A stretch of DNA of 49,932 nt from CAVPEV01 sp963703555 (GCA_963703555.1 CAVPEV010000057.1:1-49932), one strand, 5' to 3'. Positions 23,051 through 31,812 are shown, counted from the first letter of the stretch. Notes: a model not told the origin generated them from the letters alone. Numbers and translations: made by a program.

Positions 23051-25750
23051 TCACCTCCCGGCGCGCACCGACCGAATGCGGGCCAGCGTGAACACCCGCT
23101 CCGCGTTGCGCAGGTGGCACCAGCCACTGAGGTAGGCGCCCTGCAGGTCCAGGTCGGAGACCTCGCGGGTGGTCGAGCCGCCGGAGGCGGACACGTAGTC
23201 GATGACCACGGACCGTCCGTCCACGACGGCACGGGCGAGCGTGCGGACCTCGCCGAGGCCGAGGTGGCCCGCGACGGCCGCGATCCGCACGGCCAGGTCG
23301 GTGACCTCGTCGGACTCGGGGGGGATGCCCCCGCGCAGCAGTCGGTCCGCCGCCTGCGTGGGGGTCTCCCACAGGTGGTCCGGGCGGTCCGGCCCGCCGG
23401 CCTGCGACCCGGCCACCCAGCTGCCGGCCGGGGCCTGGGCGGCGGGTTCGGGGCCGTCGTCCTCGCAGGCGCGCCCCTCGGTGCCGGGTGTGCCAGCCGC
23501 ACCCGCGGGCGATGAGGCGCCGGCAGCGCCGGGCGCCGCAGCCAGGCGCTGCTGGCGCACCGGCGCTCCGGTCCCGTCCAGCTCGCGCGGGAGGTACCCG
23601 GCGTCGCGCAGCGCTGTGAGCACCTCGGCCGGCGGGGCGGTGGCGGTGAGCACCGTCGGGGCGACCGCGGCCAGGCCCAGCCGGCGCAGGCTGCGGTGCG
23701 CGGTCAGCTCGGCGAGCAGCGCCACGTCGTCGCCGACCAGGATCGCCGCGGCCGGGCGGACGCCGACGTGGCCGTACCGGCGGGCCACGTCGCGCAGCAG
23801 GTAGTCCACCGGCTGGGGCAGCGTGCCCCCGGCTGCCCGGGTGAGGTGGGCGCGCAGGTCGTCGGGATCGTACCCGGCGTCGAGAGCGCGGCGTACCGAC
23901 ACCGGCGACAGCCGCCAGGTGGACGCGCCGCCCCGACCCTCCCGGTCCGCCATCGCGTCGAGCAGGTCCACGACGTCCGGGTCCGGGGTGCCCGGGACGA
24001 CGACGGTCAGGTCGGAGCCGACCAGCACGCCGGACTGCACCGCGGGCAGCGCACGGCCGGCCTCGGCGGTCAGCGCGTCCAGGTCGTCCGCGGCGAGTGC
24101 CATGCCGAGCGGGGATGCGGCACCGTCGGCCAGCAGGCCCCACCGGTGCAGCTCCTCCCAGGTGCGCCGGGCCGCGTCGTCGACCCGGCCGGCCATCTCC
24201 AGCGGATGCAGCCAGCTGCCCAGGGCCACCGCGCCTGCCAGCTCGACCGCCCCGCGGTCGGGGGCGTCCGTGGCGGATCGCAGCAGGACTTCGCGCAGCA
24301 TGTGCACGACGGGCCGGTCCAGCTGGCGGGTGAAGAGCGGCACGGCACGGCCGTCGGCGTCACGGTCGACGGTCGGGACGAACGCGAGCGGGTGCCAGGC
24401 CAGGATGAGCGAGGTGGCCCGCTCGCCCGGCGAGCGACGTCGCCAGGAGCTGAACGCGGCGCCGAGCCCGACCCGGTCGACGGAGACGCGTTCGACCAGG
24501 CCCGCCGCCCACGCGCACTCCAGTGCCAGCCGCACCACGGCGGTGTCCGCGCCGGCCTGTTTGGCGACGCGGGTGATCTCCCGGGCCCCCACCCCACCGG
24601 AGCGCAGCAGGGCCAGCGGGGATCGTTCGACCCGCTCCAGCACCGCCATGACGGCCGCGACCGTCTCGGTGAGGCCCGCCGCCGCGCCGCTGGCGACGTG
24701 CGGGGCATACGCAGGCACGACGATGACGCCGGGGGGTTCGATGGCCAGCGGCAACCGGTACCCGGCCGGCTGCAGGGCGAGGGCGACCTCCGCGGGCATC
24801 TGCACCTGCCACACCGCCCAGGCGGAGCCGAACGCCAGCCCGTTGTCCAGCGCCCACCGCGCGGCGGCGTGGTGCCGGGCGGTGGCCTCCCGGTCGTGGA
24901 CCCAGGGCGGTTCGTCCTCCTCGTCGTCGAACGGGTCGAGCTCGTTGCCGACGCCGCCCGGCCCCGCGCCGCGCCGACCCCTTGGCCCGTCGTCCGCGAG
25001 CTGGTCGTCGGACGGCACGCTCGTGTAGCCGACGGCCGCCGCTGCCTGGGCGAGCTCGGTGAGGGTCCGGGCCACGGCCGGCGGCGCCGTGCCGAGCACC
25101 GAACGGACGTGCCCGGGTTCGGCGAGCCTGCGCAGCACCGTCGCCGCCATGGCTGCCTTGCGGGTGGGCGGGGTGACGCCCCAGCGGCGCAGCACGGCCC
25201 GAAGGGCGTCGGCAGAGACGTCGGCCAGCAACCTGCCGGCCGGCCGGCCGAGCCCCAGCGGGTCCGGCAGCAGATCGAGGACACCCGGGTTGACCTGCAG
25301 GCGGAGATCGTCGGCCGGGTCCTGCGCGTCGTCGGACGCCGGCGCGTCGCCGGGACCGCGGGTGCCGCCGGCGGTCCCGTCCGCTCCGTCGGCGGCACCC
25401 GCCGGCCACACCAGGCACGCCTCCCGCAGCCGATCGACGACCTGGCGCACGGCCGACCGGGTGGCCTCGGGGCCGTGCCCCGCGTCGAGCAGCGCGGCGG
25501 CCCGCTCGATGCTCGCGCCCGCTCCTGCGGCGGACAGCACCTCGAGGACCTGCAGCTCGGGCAGCACCGCGCCGACCAGGGCGGGGGCCACCGATGCCGG
25601 GTGCACCAGCCGAGCGGCCAGGTCGTCCAGGTCCACCACGGCTGCGCCACGCAGCACGTCGGGGCGCCGAGTCAGCAGCGCCCCGAGCTGCTGGCCGGAC
25701 AGGGTCGCCAGGTGCCGCGCGAGAGGAGCGGTGTCCATCGGCACGATCAT
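23051..25750 (-). CDS. Helicase-associated domain protein (XPB/Ssl2-type N-terminal domain, WYL-like C-terminus)
   Basis: This 899-residue cytoplasmic protein is of the type annotated in Actinobacteria as helicase-associated or XPB-like domain protein. The N-terminal part (LARHLATLSGQQLGALLTRR, LAARLVHPASV) is winged-helix-like. The middle is Ala/Arg-rich helical with an Asp/Glu linker (DPFDDEEDEPPWVHD). Around residues 560-700 is the Helicase_C_3-like segment (GVLVGSDLTVVVPGTPDPDVV, HVGVRPAAAILVGDD). The last about 70 residues (VDGRSVVIDYVSASGG, GAYLSGWCHLRNAERVFTL) are WYL-like. It has no Walker motifs, so it is not itself a helicase. The XPB helicase that often neighbours it is not in this window. 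The start is ATG 25750, with 25738 as an alternative. Confidence 0.8.
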   Translation of the reverse strand: MIVPMDTAPLARHLATLSGQQLGALLTRRPDVLRGAAVVDLDDLAARLVHPASVAPALVGAVLPELQVLEVLSAAGAGASIERAAALLDAGHGPEATRSAVRQVVDRLREACLVWPAGAADGADGTAGGTRGPGDAPASDDAQDPADDLRLQVNPGVLDLLPDPLGLGRPAGRLLADVSADALRAVLRRWGVTPPTRKAAMAATVLRRLAEPGHVRSVLGTAPPAVARTLTELAQAAAAVGYTSVPSDDQLADDGPRGRRGAGPGGVGNELDPFDDEEDEPPWVHDREATARHHAAARWALDNGLAFGSAWAVWQVQMPAEVALALQPAGYRLPLAIEPPGVIVVPAYAPHVASGAAAGLTETVAAVMAVLERVERSPLALLRSGGVGAREITRVAKQAGADTAVVRLALECAWAAGLVERVSVDRVGLGAAFSSWRRRSPGERATSLILAWHPLAFVPTVDRDADGRAVPLFTRQLDRPVVHMLREVLLRSATDAPDRGAVELAGAVALGSWLHPLEMAGRVDDAARRTWEELHRWGLLADGAASPLGMALAADDLDALTAEAGRALPAVQSGVLVGSDLTVVVPGTPDPDVVDLLDAMADREGRGGASTWRLSPVSVRRALDAGYDPDDLRAHLTRAAGGTLPQPVDYLLRDVARRYGHVGVRPAAAILVGDDVALLAELTAHRSLRRLGLAAVAPTVLTATAPPAEVLTALRDAGYLPRELDGTGAPVRQQRLAAAPGAAGASSPAGAAGTPGTEGRACEDDGPEPAAQAPAGSWVAGSQAGGPDRPDHLWETPTQAADRLLRGGIPPESDEVTDLAVRIAAVAGHLGLGEVRTLARAVVDGRSVVIDYVSASGGSTTREVSDLDLQGAYLSGWCHLRNAERVFTLARIRSVRAGR

Positions 25751-25766
25751 GCCAGGCCCGGTCCCG

Positions 25767-25973
25767 TCACGGCCCGAAGAAGTCCCGCAGGTACACCTCG
25801 ACGTCGCGCAGCGTCGCGCCGTCGACGAGCCCGACCACCCGGTCGATGCGGTCGCGGGGGACAGTGCGCACCTGCTCGGTCATGACCCAGCTCGGGCGTG
25901 CCAGACCGGGACGGCCGCGCCACAGCCCGACGGGCCGGTCCGTGCCCCGGGGGCGGTCCTCCGGATGGGTCAC
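25767..25973 (-). pseudogene. MazF/PemK-type toxin lacking its N-terminal half
   Basis: The 68-codon frame from GTG 25973 ends with ARPSWVMTEQVRTVPRDRID, then RVVGLVDGATLRDVEVYLRDF and a stop. This is the C-terminal half of MazF/PemK toxins (the V.TEQ.RTV.R.R and TL..V...L elements). The usual N-terminal RGEVWW and RPVVVVS strands are absent; only about 25 Pro/Arg-rich residues precede the homologous part. The GTG overlaps the stop of the 44-codon ORF upstream, the arrangement of an antitoxin-toxin pair. It may be an internally deleted, inactive toxin. Confidence 0.6.
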
Positions 25974-26104
25974 GCCGAGGGCCGCGGGTCGGTTCCGGCC
26001 CGTCGGAGGTCCTCGTCGACCCCGTCACCGAGCGTTGCGTCGAACGCGGTGACCTCGTCGGCGTAGCTCTCCTGACTAGCCTCGGAGGTCGTCGTCATCG
26101 CCAT
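25970..26104 (-). CDS. 44-aa ORF upstream of the MazF-like remnant, possible antitoxin
   Basis: From ATG 26104 (or ATG 26098) the minus strand encodes MTTTSEASQESYADEVTAFD, then ATLGDGVDEDLRRAGTDP and a stop overlapping the next GTG. The protein is short and acidic, like the toxin-binding tail of a MazE-type antitoxin without a DNA-binding domain. A dyad element lies directly upstream. No family recognised. Confidence 0.45.
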   Translation of the reverse strand: MAMTTTSEASQESYADEVTAFDATLGDGVDEDLRRAGTDPRPSA

Positions 26105-26110
26105 GACCAC

Positions 26111-26129
26111 GGGATACGACAGGTATACC
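26111..26129 (-). promoter_or_regulatory. Dyad upstream of the 44-aa ORF
   Basis: GGGATA and TATACC are imperfect inverted arms separated by 7 bases, 6 bases before ATG 26104. On the minus strand TATACC and TATCCC are possible -10-like hexamers. It fits an autoregulatory operator of a toxin-antitoxin operon. Confidence 0.4.
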
Positions 26130-26168
26130 GCCGGGTGCGGAACGGCTGCGGTGCCGAGCCGGTGACGG

Positions 26169-26211
26169 ACGATCGCACCGGGACCCGACGGGCAGGTTCC
26201 GGTGCGATCGT
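26169..26211 (-). terminator. Terminator of the ferredoxin oxidoreductase operon
   Basis: ACGATCGCACCGG at 26169-26181 pairs perfectly with CCGGTGCGATCGT at 26199-26211 (13 bp, 17-base loop). It begins 17 bases beyond the stop of the last gene of the operon on the minus strand. It lacks a clear U-run, as is common in high-GC genomes. Confidence 0.6.
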
Positions 26212-26228
26212 TCCGGCTGACGACTGCG

Positions 26229-27872
26229 CTACCGCAGCTCGGGCTCCATGTCGATGGCGCCGCACGGGCACTCCGCGGCGCAGATGCCGCAGCCCTTGCA
26301 GTAGTCGTAGTCGATCTCGTAGTGCAGCCCCGGTCCGAGCTTGACGATCGCGTCGTCCGGGCACATGCCGAAGCAGTTGTCGCACTCGAAGCAGCTGCCG
26401 CAGGACATGCACCGGCGCGCTTCGAACACCGCGCTGGTCGCGTCGAGCCCGTGCACGACCTCCTCGAACCCGGTGAGCCGACGGGCAGCCTCCAGCTCGG
26501 GACGGTGCTGGCGGGGAGCGTCGGAGTAGTACCAGGTGTTGAGCCGGTCCGCCGTGGCCTCCCGCACGGGCGGCTCGGGGGGCAGACCCGGTTGCCCGGC
26601 AAGGTAGGCCCCGATGGCGTGGGCGGCCCGCTTGCCCTGGCCGATCGCGTAGGTCGCGGTGCGCGACCCCGGGGAGACGTCACCCGCGGCGAACACCCCG
26701 TGCCGCCCGGTCATCATCGAGTCGTCGACGTCGATCACGCCGTTGACCACCTCGATGTCCGTGGCGTCCGCGATGAGCGACAGGTCGGCGTCCTGGCCGA
26801 CGGCCAGCAGCACGGAGTCGGCGTCGAGCTCCTCGAACTGACCCGTCGGGTGCGGCACGCCGTTCTCGTCGAGCTCCATCCGCTCGATCCGCACGCGCGG
26901 GCCGTCCACCTGGGCGATGGTGGAGAGCCACTGCACGCGCACGCCCTCACCGATCGCATCCTCGAGCTCCTCGGCGTGAGCGGGCATCTGCGCCTGGCTG
27001 CGCCGGTAGATGACCACGGCATCGGAGGCGCCCAGCCGCCGGGCGGTCCGGGCGGCGTCCATGGCGGTGTTGCCACCGCCGTAGATGGCGACCCGACGGC
27101 CCAGCAGCGGCGGACGGTCGTCCGCGACGTCCCGCAGGACGTCGATCGCGTCAAGGATCTTCGCCGCTGCGCCGGCCGGGATGTCCACGTGGTGGGCGAC
27201 CCCCGCCCCGACGGTGAGCACGACCGCGTCGAATTCCGCCTGCGCCGCAGCGAGATCGGTGACGGGCGTGGAGCACTCGATCGTCACTCCCAGGTCGACG
27301 ATCCGGGCGATCTCCGTGGCGAGCACGTCCCGGGGCAGCCGGTAGGCGGGGATGCCGTAGCGCAGCATCCCGCCCGGCTCCGCCGCAGCCTCGCGGATCA
27401 CCACGGCGTGCCCGGCCTCGCGCAGGTGGTAGGCCGCCGACAGCCCGGCCGGCCCGGAGCCCACGACGAGCACCCGTCGGCCGGTGTCGGCGCGTGGCAC
27501 GGTCAGCCGCCAGCCGTGCTCGATGGCGGCATCGCCGAGGAACCGTTCCACGGAGTTGATGCCCACCGCCTCGTCGAGCTGGACGCGGTTGCAGGCCGTC
27601 TGGCACGGGTGGTAGCAGACCCGGCCCATCACGGCCGGCAGCGGGTTCTCCGCCGTGAGCACGCGCCAGGCCCGCTCGTAGCCCTCCGGGCCCTCCTGCG
27701 CGGCGGACAGCCAGCCGCGGATGTCCTCCCCGGACGGGCAGCCGATGGAGCACGGCGGGGTCAGCTCCACGTACACCGGACGCTCGGTGCGCCAGGTGCC
27801 CGTGTGGTAGGCCACCGAGGTGGCCGGGCCCGTGCTGACCCCCACGGTCGGTGGGGCGTCGTGGCCACTCAT
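26229..27872 (-). CDS. NAD(P)-binding flavoprotein with 4Fe-4S domains, electron-transfer subunit of a 2-oxoacid:ferredoxin oxidoreductase
   Basis: This 547-residue protein has an N-terminal Fe-S-type helical domain (CSIGCPSGEDI, CYHPCQTACNR). A FAD site follows (VLVVGSGPAGLSAAYHLREA, near residue 132), then an NAD(P) site (VAIYGGGNTAMDAARTARRL) and FAAGDV, as in the GltD family. Its C-terminus adds two ferredoxin clusters (CMSCGSCFECDNCFGMCP and CKGCGICAAECPCGAI). The ferredoxin-like delta subunit is therefore fused here, which would let the complex pass electrons to or from NAD(P). ATG 27872 overlaps the beta-subunit stop (ATGA). The set-up resembles phenylglyoxylate dehydrogenase as well as pyruvate:ferredoxin oxidoreductase. 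Confidence 0.87.
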   Translation of the reverse strand: MSGHDAPPTVGVSTGPATSVAYHTGTWRTERPVYVELTPPCSIGCPSGEDIRGWLSAAQEGPEGYERAWRVLTAENPLPAVMGRVCYHPCQTACNRVQLDEAVGINSVERFLGDAAIEHGWRLTVPRADTGRRVLVVGSGPAGLSAAYHLREAGHAVVIREAAAEPGGMLRYGIPAYRLPRDVLATEIARIVDLGVTIECSTPVTDLAAAQAEFDAVVLTVGAGVAHHVDIPAGAAAKILDAIDVLRDVADDRPPLLGRRVAIYGGGNTAMDAARTARRLGASDAVVIYRRSQAQMPAHAEELEDAIGEGVRVQWLSTIAQVDGPRVRIERMELDENGVPHPTGQFEELDADSVLLAVGQDADLSLIADATDIEVVNGVIDVDDSMMTGRHGVFAAGDVSPGSRTATYAIGQGKRAAHAIGAYLAGQPGLPPEPPVREATADRLNTWYYSDAPRQHRPELEAARRLTGFEEVVHGLDATSAVFEARRCMSCGSCFECDNCFGMCPDDAIVKLGPGLHYEIDYDYCKGCGICAAECPCGAIDMEPELR

Positions 27873-28864
27873 GCGTCCTCCTCCAGCAGTCCGTACCGAC
27901 GAATGTTCTCCTCGGCCCGAGCGCGCAGCCGCGCCAGGGACTCCTCCCCGCCCGGGCGGAACAGGTGTGCGAACCGGGTCTGCGGCTGCAGGTACTCGGT
28001 GACGTCGACGCGCTCGCGGATGCGGGTGACGGCGGTGATCTCACCGTCCCGGGCCTCGAAGACGGGGAACATCCCGGACTGGGTGGCGGCCCGGGCCAGC
28101 TGGATGGACACGCTCGACGGCGATCCCCAGCCCAGCGGGCAGGGCACCAGCACGTGGAGGTAACGCGCGCCATGCAGGGACATGGCCGTACGGACCTTGG
28201 CCTCCAGGTCCCGCAGGTCGGCGACCGTGGCCGTGGCGACGTAGGGGATCTCGTGCGCCATGGCGATCCGGGGCATGAACTTGCCCTGGCCGAACGGGTT
28301 GCCCGGCTGCGGCCCCACCGCGGGGGTGGTGGACGTGCGGGCGGTCGGTGGGGTCGCCCCGGACCGCTGCACGCCGGTGTTCATGTAGCCCTGGTTGTCG
28401 TAGCAGACGTAGAGCACGTCGTCGTTGCGCTCGAACAGGCCCGACACGGCAGCCATGCCGATGTCCACCGTGCCGCCGTCACCGCCCTGGGCGAGCACCC
28501 GGACGTCGTCGTGGCCGGCAGCCGCCTGCGCTGCGGCGATGCCGGTGGCCACAGCGGCGGCGTTGGCGAACAGCGAGTGGATCCACGGCGGCTTCCACGC
28601 GCTCTCCGGGTACAGCGTGGAGAACACCTCCAGGCAGCCGGTGGCGTTGGCCACCATGAGCTTGCCGTCCGCCGCGTCGACGGCGGTGTCCAGCACCCAG
28701 CGGGCTGCTAGCGCCTCCGCGCAGCCCTGGCACGCGCGGTGCCCGTGGGTCAGCGACGACGGGCGGTCGGCTCGCGCCTGCACGGAGCGGTCGTCCTCGT
28801 CGAGCAGCCGGTTGCCCACCACGAGCGTGCCGGTCTGCATGAACGGGATATGCACGGCGGTCAT
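27869..28864 (-). CDS. 2-oxoacid:ferredoxin oxidoreductase, beta (thiamine diphosphate) subunit
   Basis: This 331-residue subunit binds thiamine diphosphate and a 4Fe-4S cluster. Visible elements are HRACQGCAEALAAR, NATGCLEVFSTLYPES, and the ThDP/Mg motif GGDGGTVDIGMAAVSG continuing to CYDNQGYMNTGVQRSGATP. It catalyses oxidative decarboxylation of a 2-oxoacid (pyruvate is the usual substrate) to an acyl-CoA. ATG 28864 overlaps the alpha-subunit stop and the stop overlaps the flavoprotein start, so all are coupled. The longer open frame upstream on this strand is only a shadow of the alpha subunit. Confidence 0.9.
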   Translation of the reverse strand: MTAVHIPFMQTGTLVVGNRLLDEDDRSVQARADRPSSLTHGHRACQGCAEALAARWVLDTAVDAADGKLMVANATGCLEVFSTLYPESAWKPPWIHSLFANAAAVATGIAAAQAAAGHDDVRVLAQGGDGGTVDIGMAAVSGLFERNDDVLYVCYDNQGYMNTGVQRSGATPPTARTSTTPAVGPQPGNPFGQGKFMPRIAMAHEIPYVATATVADLRDLEAKVRTAMSLHGARYLHVLVPCPLGWGSPSSVSIQLARAATQSGMFPVFEARDGEITAVTRIRERVDVTEYLQPQTRFAHLFRPGGEESLARLRARAEENIRRYGLLEEDA

Positions 28865-30087
28865 GACCGGGCTCCTTCCGCGACGTCGGTGCGCTCCACC
28901 ACGTCGGTCCGCAGGTCGAGGAACGTCAGCGGCTCCAGCCGCCCGGCCGCCGCGCGGCGCAGGACCTCCTGCAGGGAGGCCGACAGGATCGGGCGCCCAC
29001 CGAGCCCGGCGACCACGGAGTGCACCGGCACGCCCGAGCCCTCCAGCGCACGGCGCACGTCCCCGGTGAGCACGCCGCCGACGCCCAGCTCCAGCGCCCG
29101 GTCGACGACGACCACGCGACGCGCCTGGCCGACCGCGGCGCGCAGCGCCTCGTCCGGGAACGGTCGGTAGGTGCTGATGCCGACCAGGCGGACCGGCATG
29201 CCGTCCGCGCGCAGGCCGGTGAGGGCGTCCTGCAGGGTGCCCAGCACGGAGCCCATGGCGACGACGACGAGGTCGTCGGGGGTGGGCGGCGGGGCGGTGC
29301 GGTCCCGGTTCAGGGTGTCCGGGTCGAAGGTGGCGACCAGGCCGCCGGCCGGCCGGCCGAACGCCCGGGTGAACCGGTCCGACGTCTCGGCCACGACGCC
29401 GACGGCGTCGAGGAAGCGGCGGTGCTGCAGGTACCGGGTCTCGGTGAACGACTCCGGGCCGGCCATCGTGCCGAGGGTGGTCGGGTGGTCCACGTCGAGC
29501 ACCTGGGCGGGGTTGTACGGCGGCAGGAAGGCGTCGATCTGCGCCTGCTCGGGCAGCTCCACCACGTCGCTGGCATGGGTGAGGATGAACCCGTCCATGC
29601 AGACCATGACCGGGATGCCCAGCTCCTCGGCCACCGCGAACGCGATGACGTGCAGGTCGGCCGCCTCCTGGTTGTCCAGGGCGAACAGCTGCAGCCAGCC
29701 GGAGTCGCGCAGCGCCAGGGAGTCGGACTGGTCGTTCCAGATGTTGATGGGCGCACCGATCGATCGGTTGGCGACCGTCATGACGATGGGCAGCCCCAGC
29801 CCGGAGGCGTTGTACACGGCCTCGGTCATGTACAGCAAGCCCTGCGAGGCGGTGGCCGTGTAGGCACGGGCACCGGCGGCGCTCGCCCCGATGGACACGG
29901 ACATCGCCGAGAACTCCGACTCGACGTTGATGTACTCGCAGTCGGCCAGCTCGCCGGTGCGGGTCAGCGCTGCCAGCGCTTCGACGATGTGGGTCTGGGG
30001 GGAGATGGGGTAGGCGCACACCACGCCGGGCCGGCACCGGGCGATGGTCCGGGCGACGGCCTGGGAGCCCTCGAGGACCTCACGCAC
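28861..30087 (-). CDS. 2-oxoacid:ferredoxin oxidoreductase, alpha subunit (PorA-like)
   Basis: This 408-residue subunit begins MREVLEGSQAVARTIARCRP and carries ANRSIGAPINIWNDQSDSLA and SGWLQLFALDNQEAADLH, signatures of the pyrimidine-binding/PorA domain. The second half (LVVVAMGSVLGTLQDALTGL, VGISTYRPFPDEALRAAV) is the transketolase-C-like domain II. It overlaps the gamma gene by 8 bases and the beta gene by 4. With beta and gamma it forms the catalytic core. Confidence 0.9.
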   Translation of the reverse strand: MREVLEGSQAVARTIARCRPGVVCAYPISPQTHIVEALAALTRTGELADCEYINVESEFSAMSVSIGASAAGARAYTATASQGLLYMTEAVYNASGLGLPIVMTVANRSIGAPINIWNDQSDSLALRDSGWLQLFALDNQEAADLHVIAFAVAEELGIPVMVCMDGFILTHASDVVELPEQAQIDAFLPPYNPAQVLDVDHPTTLGTMAGPESFTETRYLQHRRFLDAVGVVAETSDRFTRAFGRPAGGLVATFDPDTLNRDRTAPPPTPDDLVVVAMGSVLGTLQDALTGLRADGMPVRLVGISTYRPFPDEALRAAVGQARRVVVVDRALELGVGGVLTGDVRRALEGSGVPVHSVVAGLGGRPILSASLQEVLRRAAAGRLEPLTFLDLRTDVVERTDVAEGARS

Positions 30088-30706
30088 GGACGCTCACCTC
30101 TTCCGGGATGTCGGTCGCGGGGCTGCCGGCCGGCTCGTCGATGCCGTGCTCGCGGACCCAGGCGAAGGCCTCGGCGGCGGCCGCGGCGTTCTGCTCGCCG
30201 ACCCGCCCGCGGAAGCGCTGGCGGAACACCTGCTGGACGGCCTCGAGGGTGATGTCGTCGGAGGCCGCGGCGTAGGCGCCGAGCATGGCGGCGGACGGTT
30301 TGGGCGAGCCGAGGTGCTCCAGGACGATCCGCAGGGCGGGGACGATGGCCAGCCGTGCGTCCTGCGCATCCTCGCCTGCCCGGTCGCGGACCTCCTGAGC
30401 GGTGTGCTCGGTGTTGACGACGACGAGGCCCCGGGGCGCCAGCCCGACGAACGGGTGGTCGCTGACCAGCAGCGTCGGGTCCTGGATGAGCACCACCTGC
30501 GGCCGCAGCACGGGTTCGCGGGTGCGGATGGGCCGGTCGTCGAACCGGCAGTAGGACACCACCGGTGCTCCGGTGCGCTCCGACCCGAACGACGGGATGG
30601 CCTGGGCGAAGTGCCCGGCGAGGAAGCCGGCCCGGGCGAGCATCTCCGCCGCCGTGACCACCCCCTGGCCGCCTCGGCCGTGGATCCTGACCTCGCGCAT
30701 GCCCAT
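30080..30706 (-). CDS. 2-oxoacid:ferredoxin oxidoreductase, gamma subunit
   Basis: This roughly 208-residue subunit starts with VRIHGRGGQGVVTAAEMLAR and has AIPSFGSERTGAPVVSYCRF, typical of the PorG domain. I start at ATG 30706 (GGGG four bases upstream); GTG 30709 and ATG 30700 are also possible. It is the first gene of the gamma-alpha-beta-flavoprotein operon on the minus strand. About 175 bases of spacer upstream (30710-30884) show no gene and no strong promoter I would name. Confidence 0.88.
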   Translation of the reverse strand: MGMREVRIHGRGGQGVVTAAEMLARAGFLAGHFAQAIPSFGSERTGAPVVSYCRFDDRPIRTREPVLRPQVVLIQDPTLLVSDHPFVGLAPRGLVVVNTEHTAQEVRDRAGEDAQDARLAIVPALRIVLEHLGSPKPSAAMLGAYAAASDDITLEAVQQVFRQRFRGRVGEQNAAAAAEAFAWVREHGIDEPAGSPATDIPEEVSVRA

Positions 30707-30884
30707 CACCCCGTTGCGTCTCGCTGCGCCGGCCTGCGGACGCGATCCATGCGCCGGGCGGGGGTTCTCCCTGCTCGGCGTGGCTCAACCGCGTCCTCGC
30801 GGCCTTTTCAACGACGCTACGCCGCGCTCGCGGAGGGCCTTGCGGACGATGGTCCCTTGTCCGGAGGGCGCCGCGGCATGGCAC

Positions 30885-30920
30885 CACACCGTGCCGGGAC
30901 CCATGTCCCGGCACGGTGTG
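30885..30920 (-). terminator. Long perfect hairpin terminator
   Basis: CACACCGTGCCGGGAC (30885-30900) pairs perfectly with GTCCCGGCACGGTGTG (30905-30920) around a CCAT loop: 16 uninterrupted base pairs. It lies 5 bases after the stop of the DUF4352 gene and insulates it from the operon that starts at 30706 on the same strand. Confidence 0.8.
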
Positions 30921-30925
30921 CGGGC

Positions 30926-31618
30926 TCAGGACAGCCGCACCGTCGCGCCACCGGAGAACGGGGAGTCGTGCAGCTCCATGCTCGCCGGCTGGGCGTCGGC
31001 GGGGACGTCGAAGACGACGATGCCGTCGACCTCGTTGCCCGGGTTGATCTGGTTGAGGAAGGACTCGGTGTCCCCCAGGTAGATGGCCGCGCCGGAGTCG
31101 GCCGAGTGCCGCCGGCCCTGCGTGTCGACCAGGGTCTGGCTCGACCCGTCGAAGTACTGCGCGTCGTTGCCGACGTTGCGCACGTGCATGTGGACGAGGA
31201 CGAACGTGCCCTGGGCCTGCTTGGACACCGGTGCGGTGCCGAGGCTCGGCACGCCGGCCTCGACCTGCGTGACGGTGAACTCGAAGGACCCGTCGGCGAC
31301 CGTGGTCCCGATGCCGGCTGCGGGGGGCTCGGCTGCGGGGGGCTCGGCTGCGGGGGCTGCGGCGGCGTCGTCAGGCGCGGCGGCGTCTGCCGTCCCGGCG
31401 GCCGCCTCGACGGCCGGGACGGACGCGGAGCCTGCGGTCTGGTCCTGCCCGCCGCCACCCGCGACGGACACGACGATGCCGAGGACGACGAGCGCGCCGA
31501 GCGTCGTGAGGACCTTGTGCCGGGCGACGAAGCTGCGCCGGTCGGCAGCCGGCCGGGCGTCCGGCTGGGCAGGGTAGGGCTGCGAGGCGGGCTGCTGTCC
31601 GCCGGGGTTCTGGGTCAT
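30926..31618 (-). CDS. DUF4352-type membrane-anchored protein
   Basis: This 230-residue protein starts with a Pro/Gln-rich cytoplasmic tail. One membrane helix follows (VLTTLGALVVLGIVVSVAG, residues about 35-53), then a low-complexity Ala/Pro/Glu linker with AAEPP repeats. The extracytoplasmic beta-sandwich reads GSFEFTVTQVEAGVPSLG, GTFVLVHMHVRNVGN, YFDGSSQTLVDTQGRRH, PGNEVDGIVVFDVP. This matches the DUF4352 (Telokin-like) family. GGAGTCCCG precedes ATG 31618. Its role is unknown. Confidence 0.85.
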   Translation of the reverse strand: MTQNPGGQQPASQPYPAQPDARPAADRRSFVARHKVLTTLGALVVLGIVVSVAGGGGQDQTAGSASVPAVEAAAGTADAAAPDDAAAAPAAEPPAAEPPAAGIGTTVADGSFEFTVTQVEAGVPSLGTAPVSKQAQGTFVLVHMHVRNVGNDAQYFDGSSQTLVDTQGRRHSADSGAAIYLGDTESFLNQINPGNEVDGIVVFDVPADAQPASMELHDSPFSGGATVRLS

Positions 31619-31812
31619 CGGGACTCCTTGTCACGGGCCGCGCACGCGGATGGTGCCGCGGGAGCCCGTCGTTCGGGGGCTCGCCGAGCACACTGCTCGG
31701 GGCGGCCGGCGCCGCGGGTCGCCCGTCGAGCCGGACCTGAGCGGCTCGCTGTCCGCCGTTCGGCGGGAGGGCTCTGGCCGGGCGACGGACACGCCGCGTC
31801 GGTGGCCGCCCC

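Noticed and set aside
23016..23065. Three TCCCGGCGC units near the end of the helicase-associated gene
   Set aside because: They are short and GC-rich with irregular spacing, expected by chance at this base composition; not enough to call a repeat array.
28865..30037. Frame extending the beta subunit of the ferredoxin oxidoreductase to 722 residues
   Set aside because: The extra part is Arg/Gly/His-rich shadow of the alpha subunit, and ATG 28864 overlaps the alpha stop as expected for coupling.
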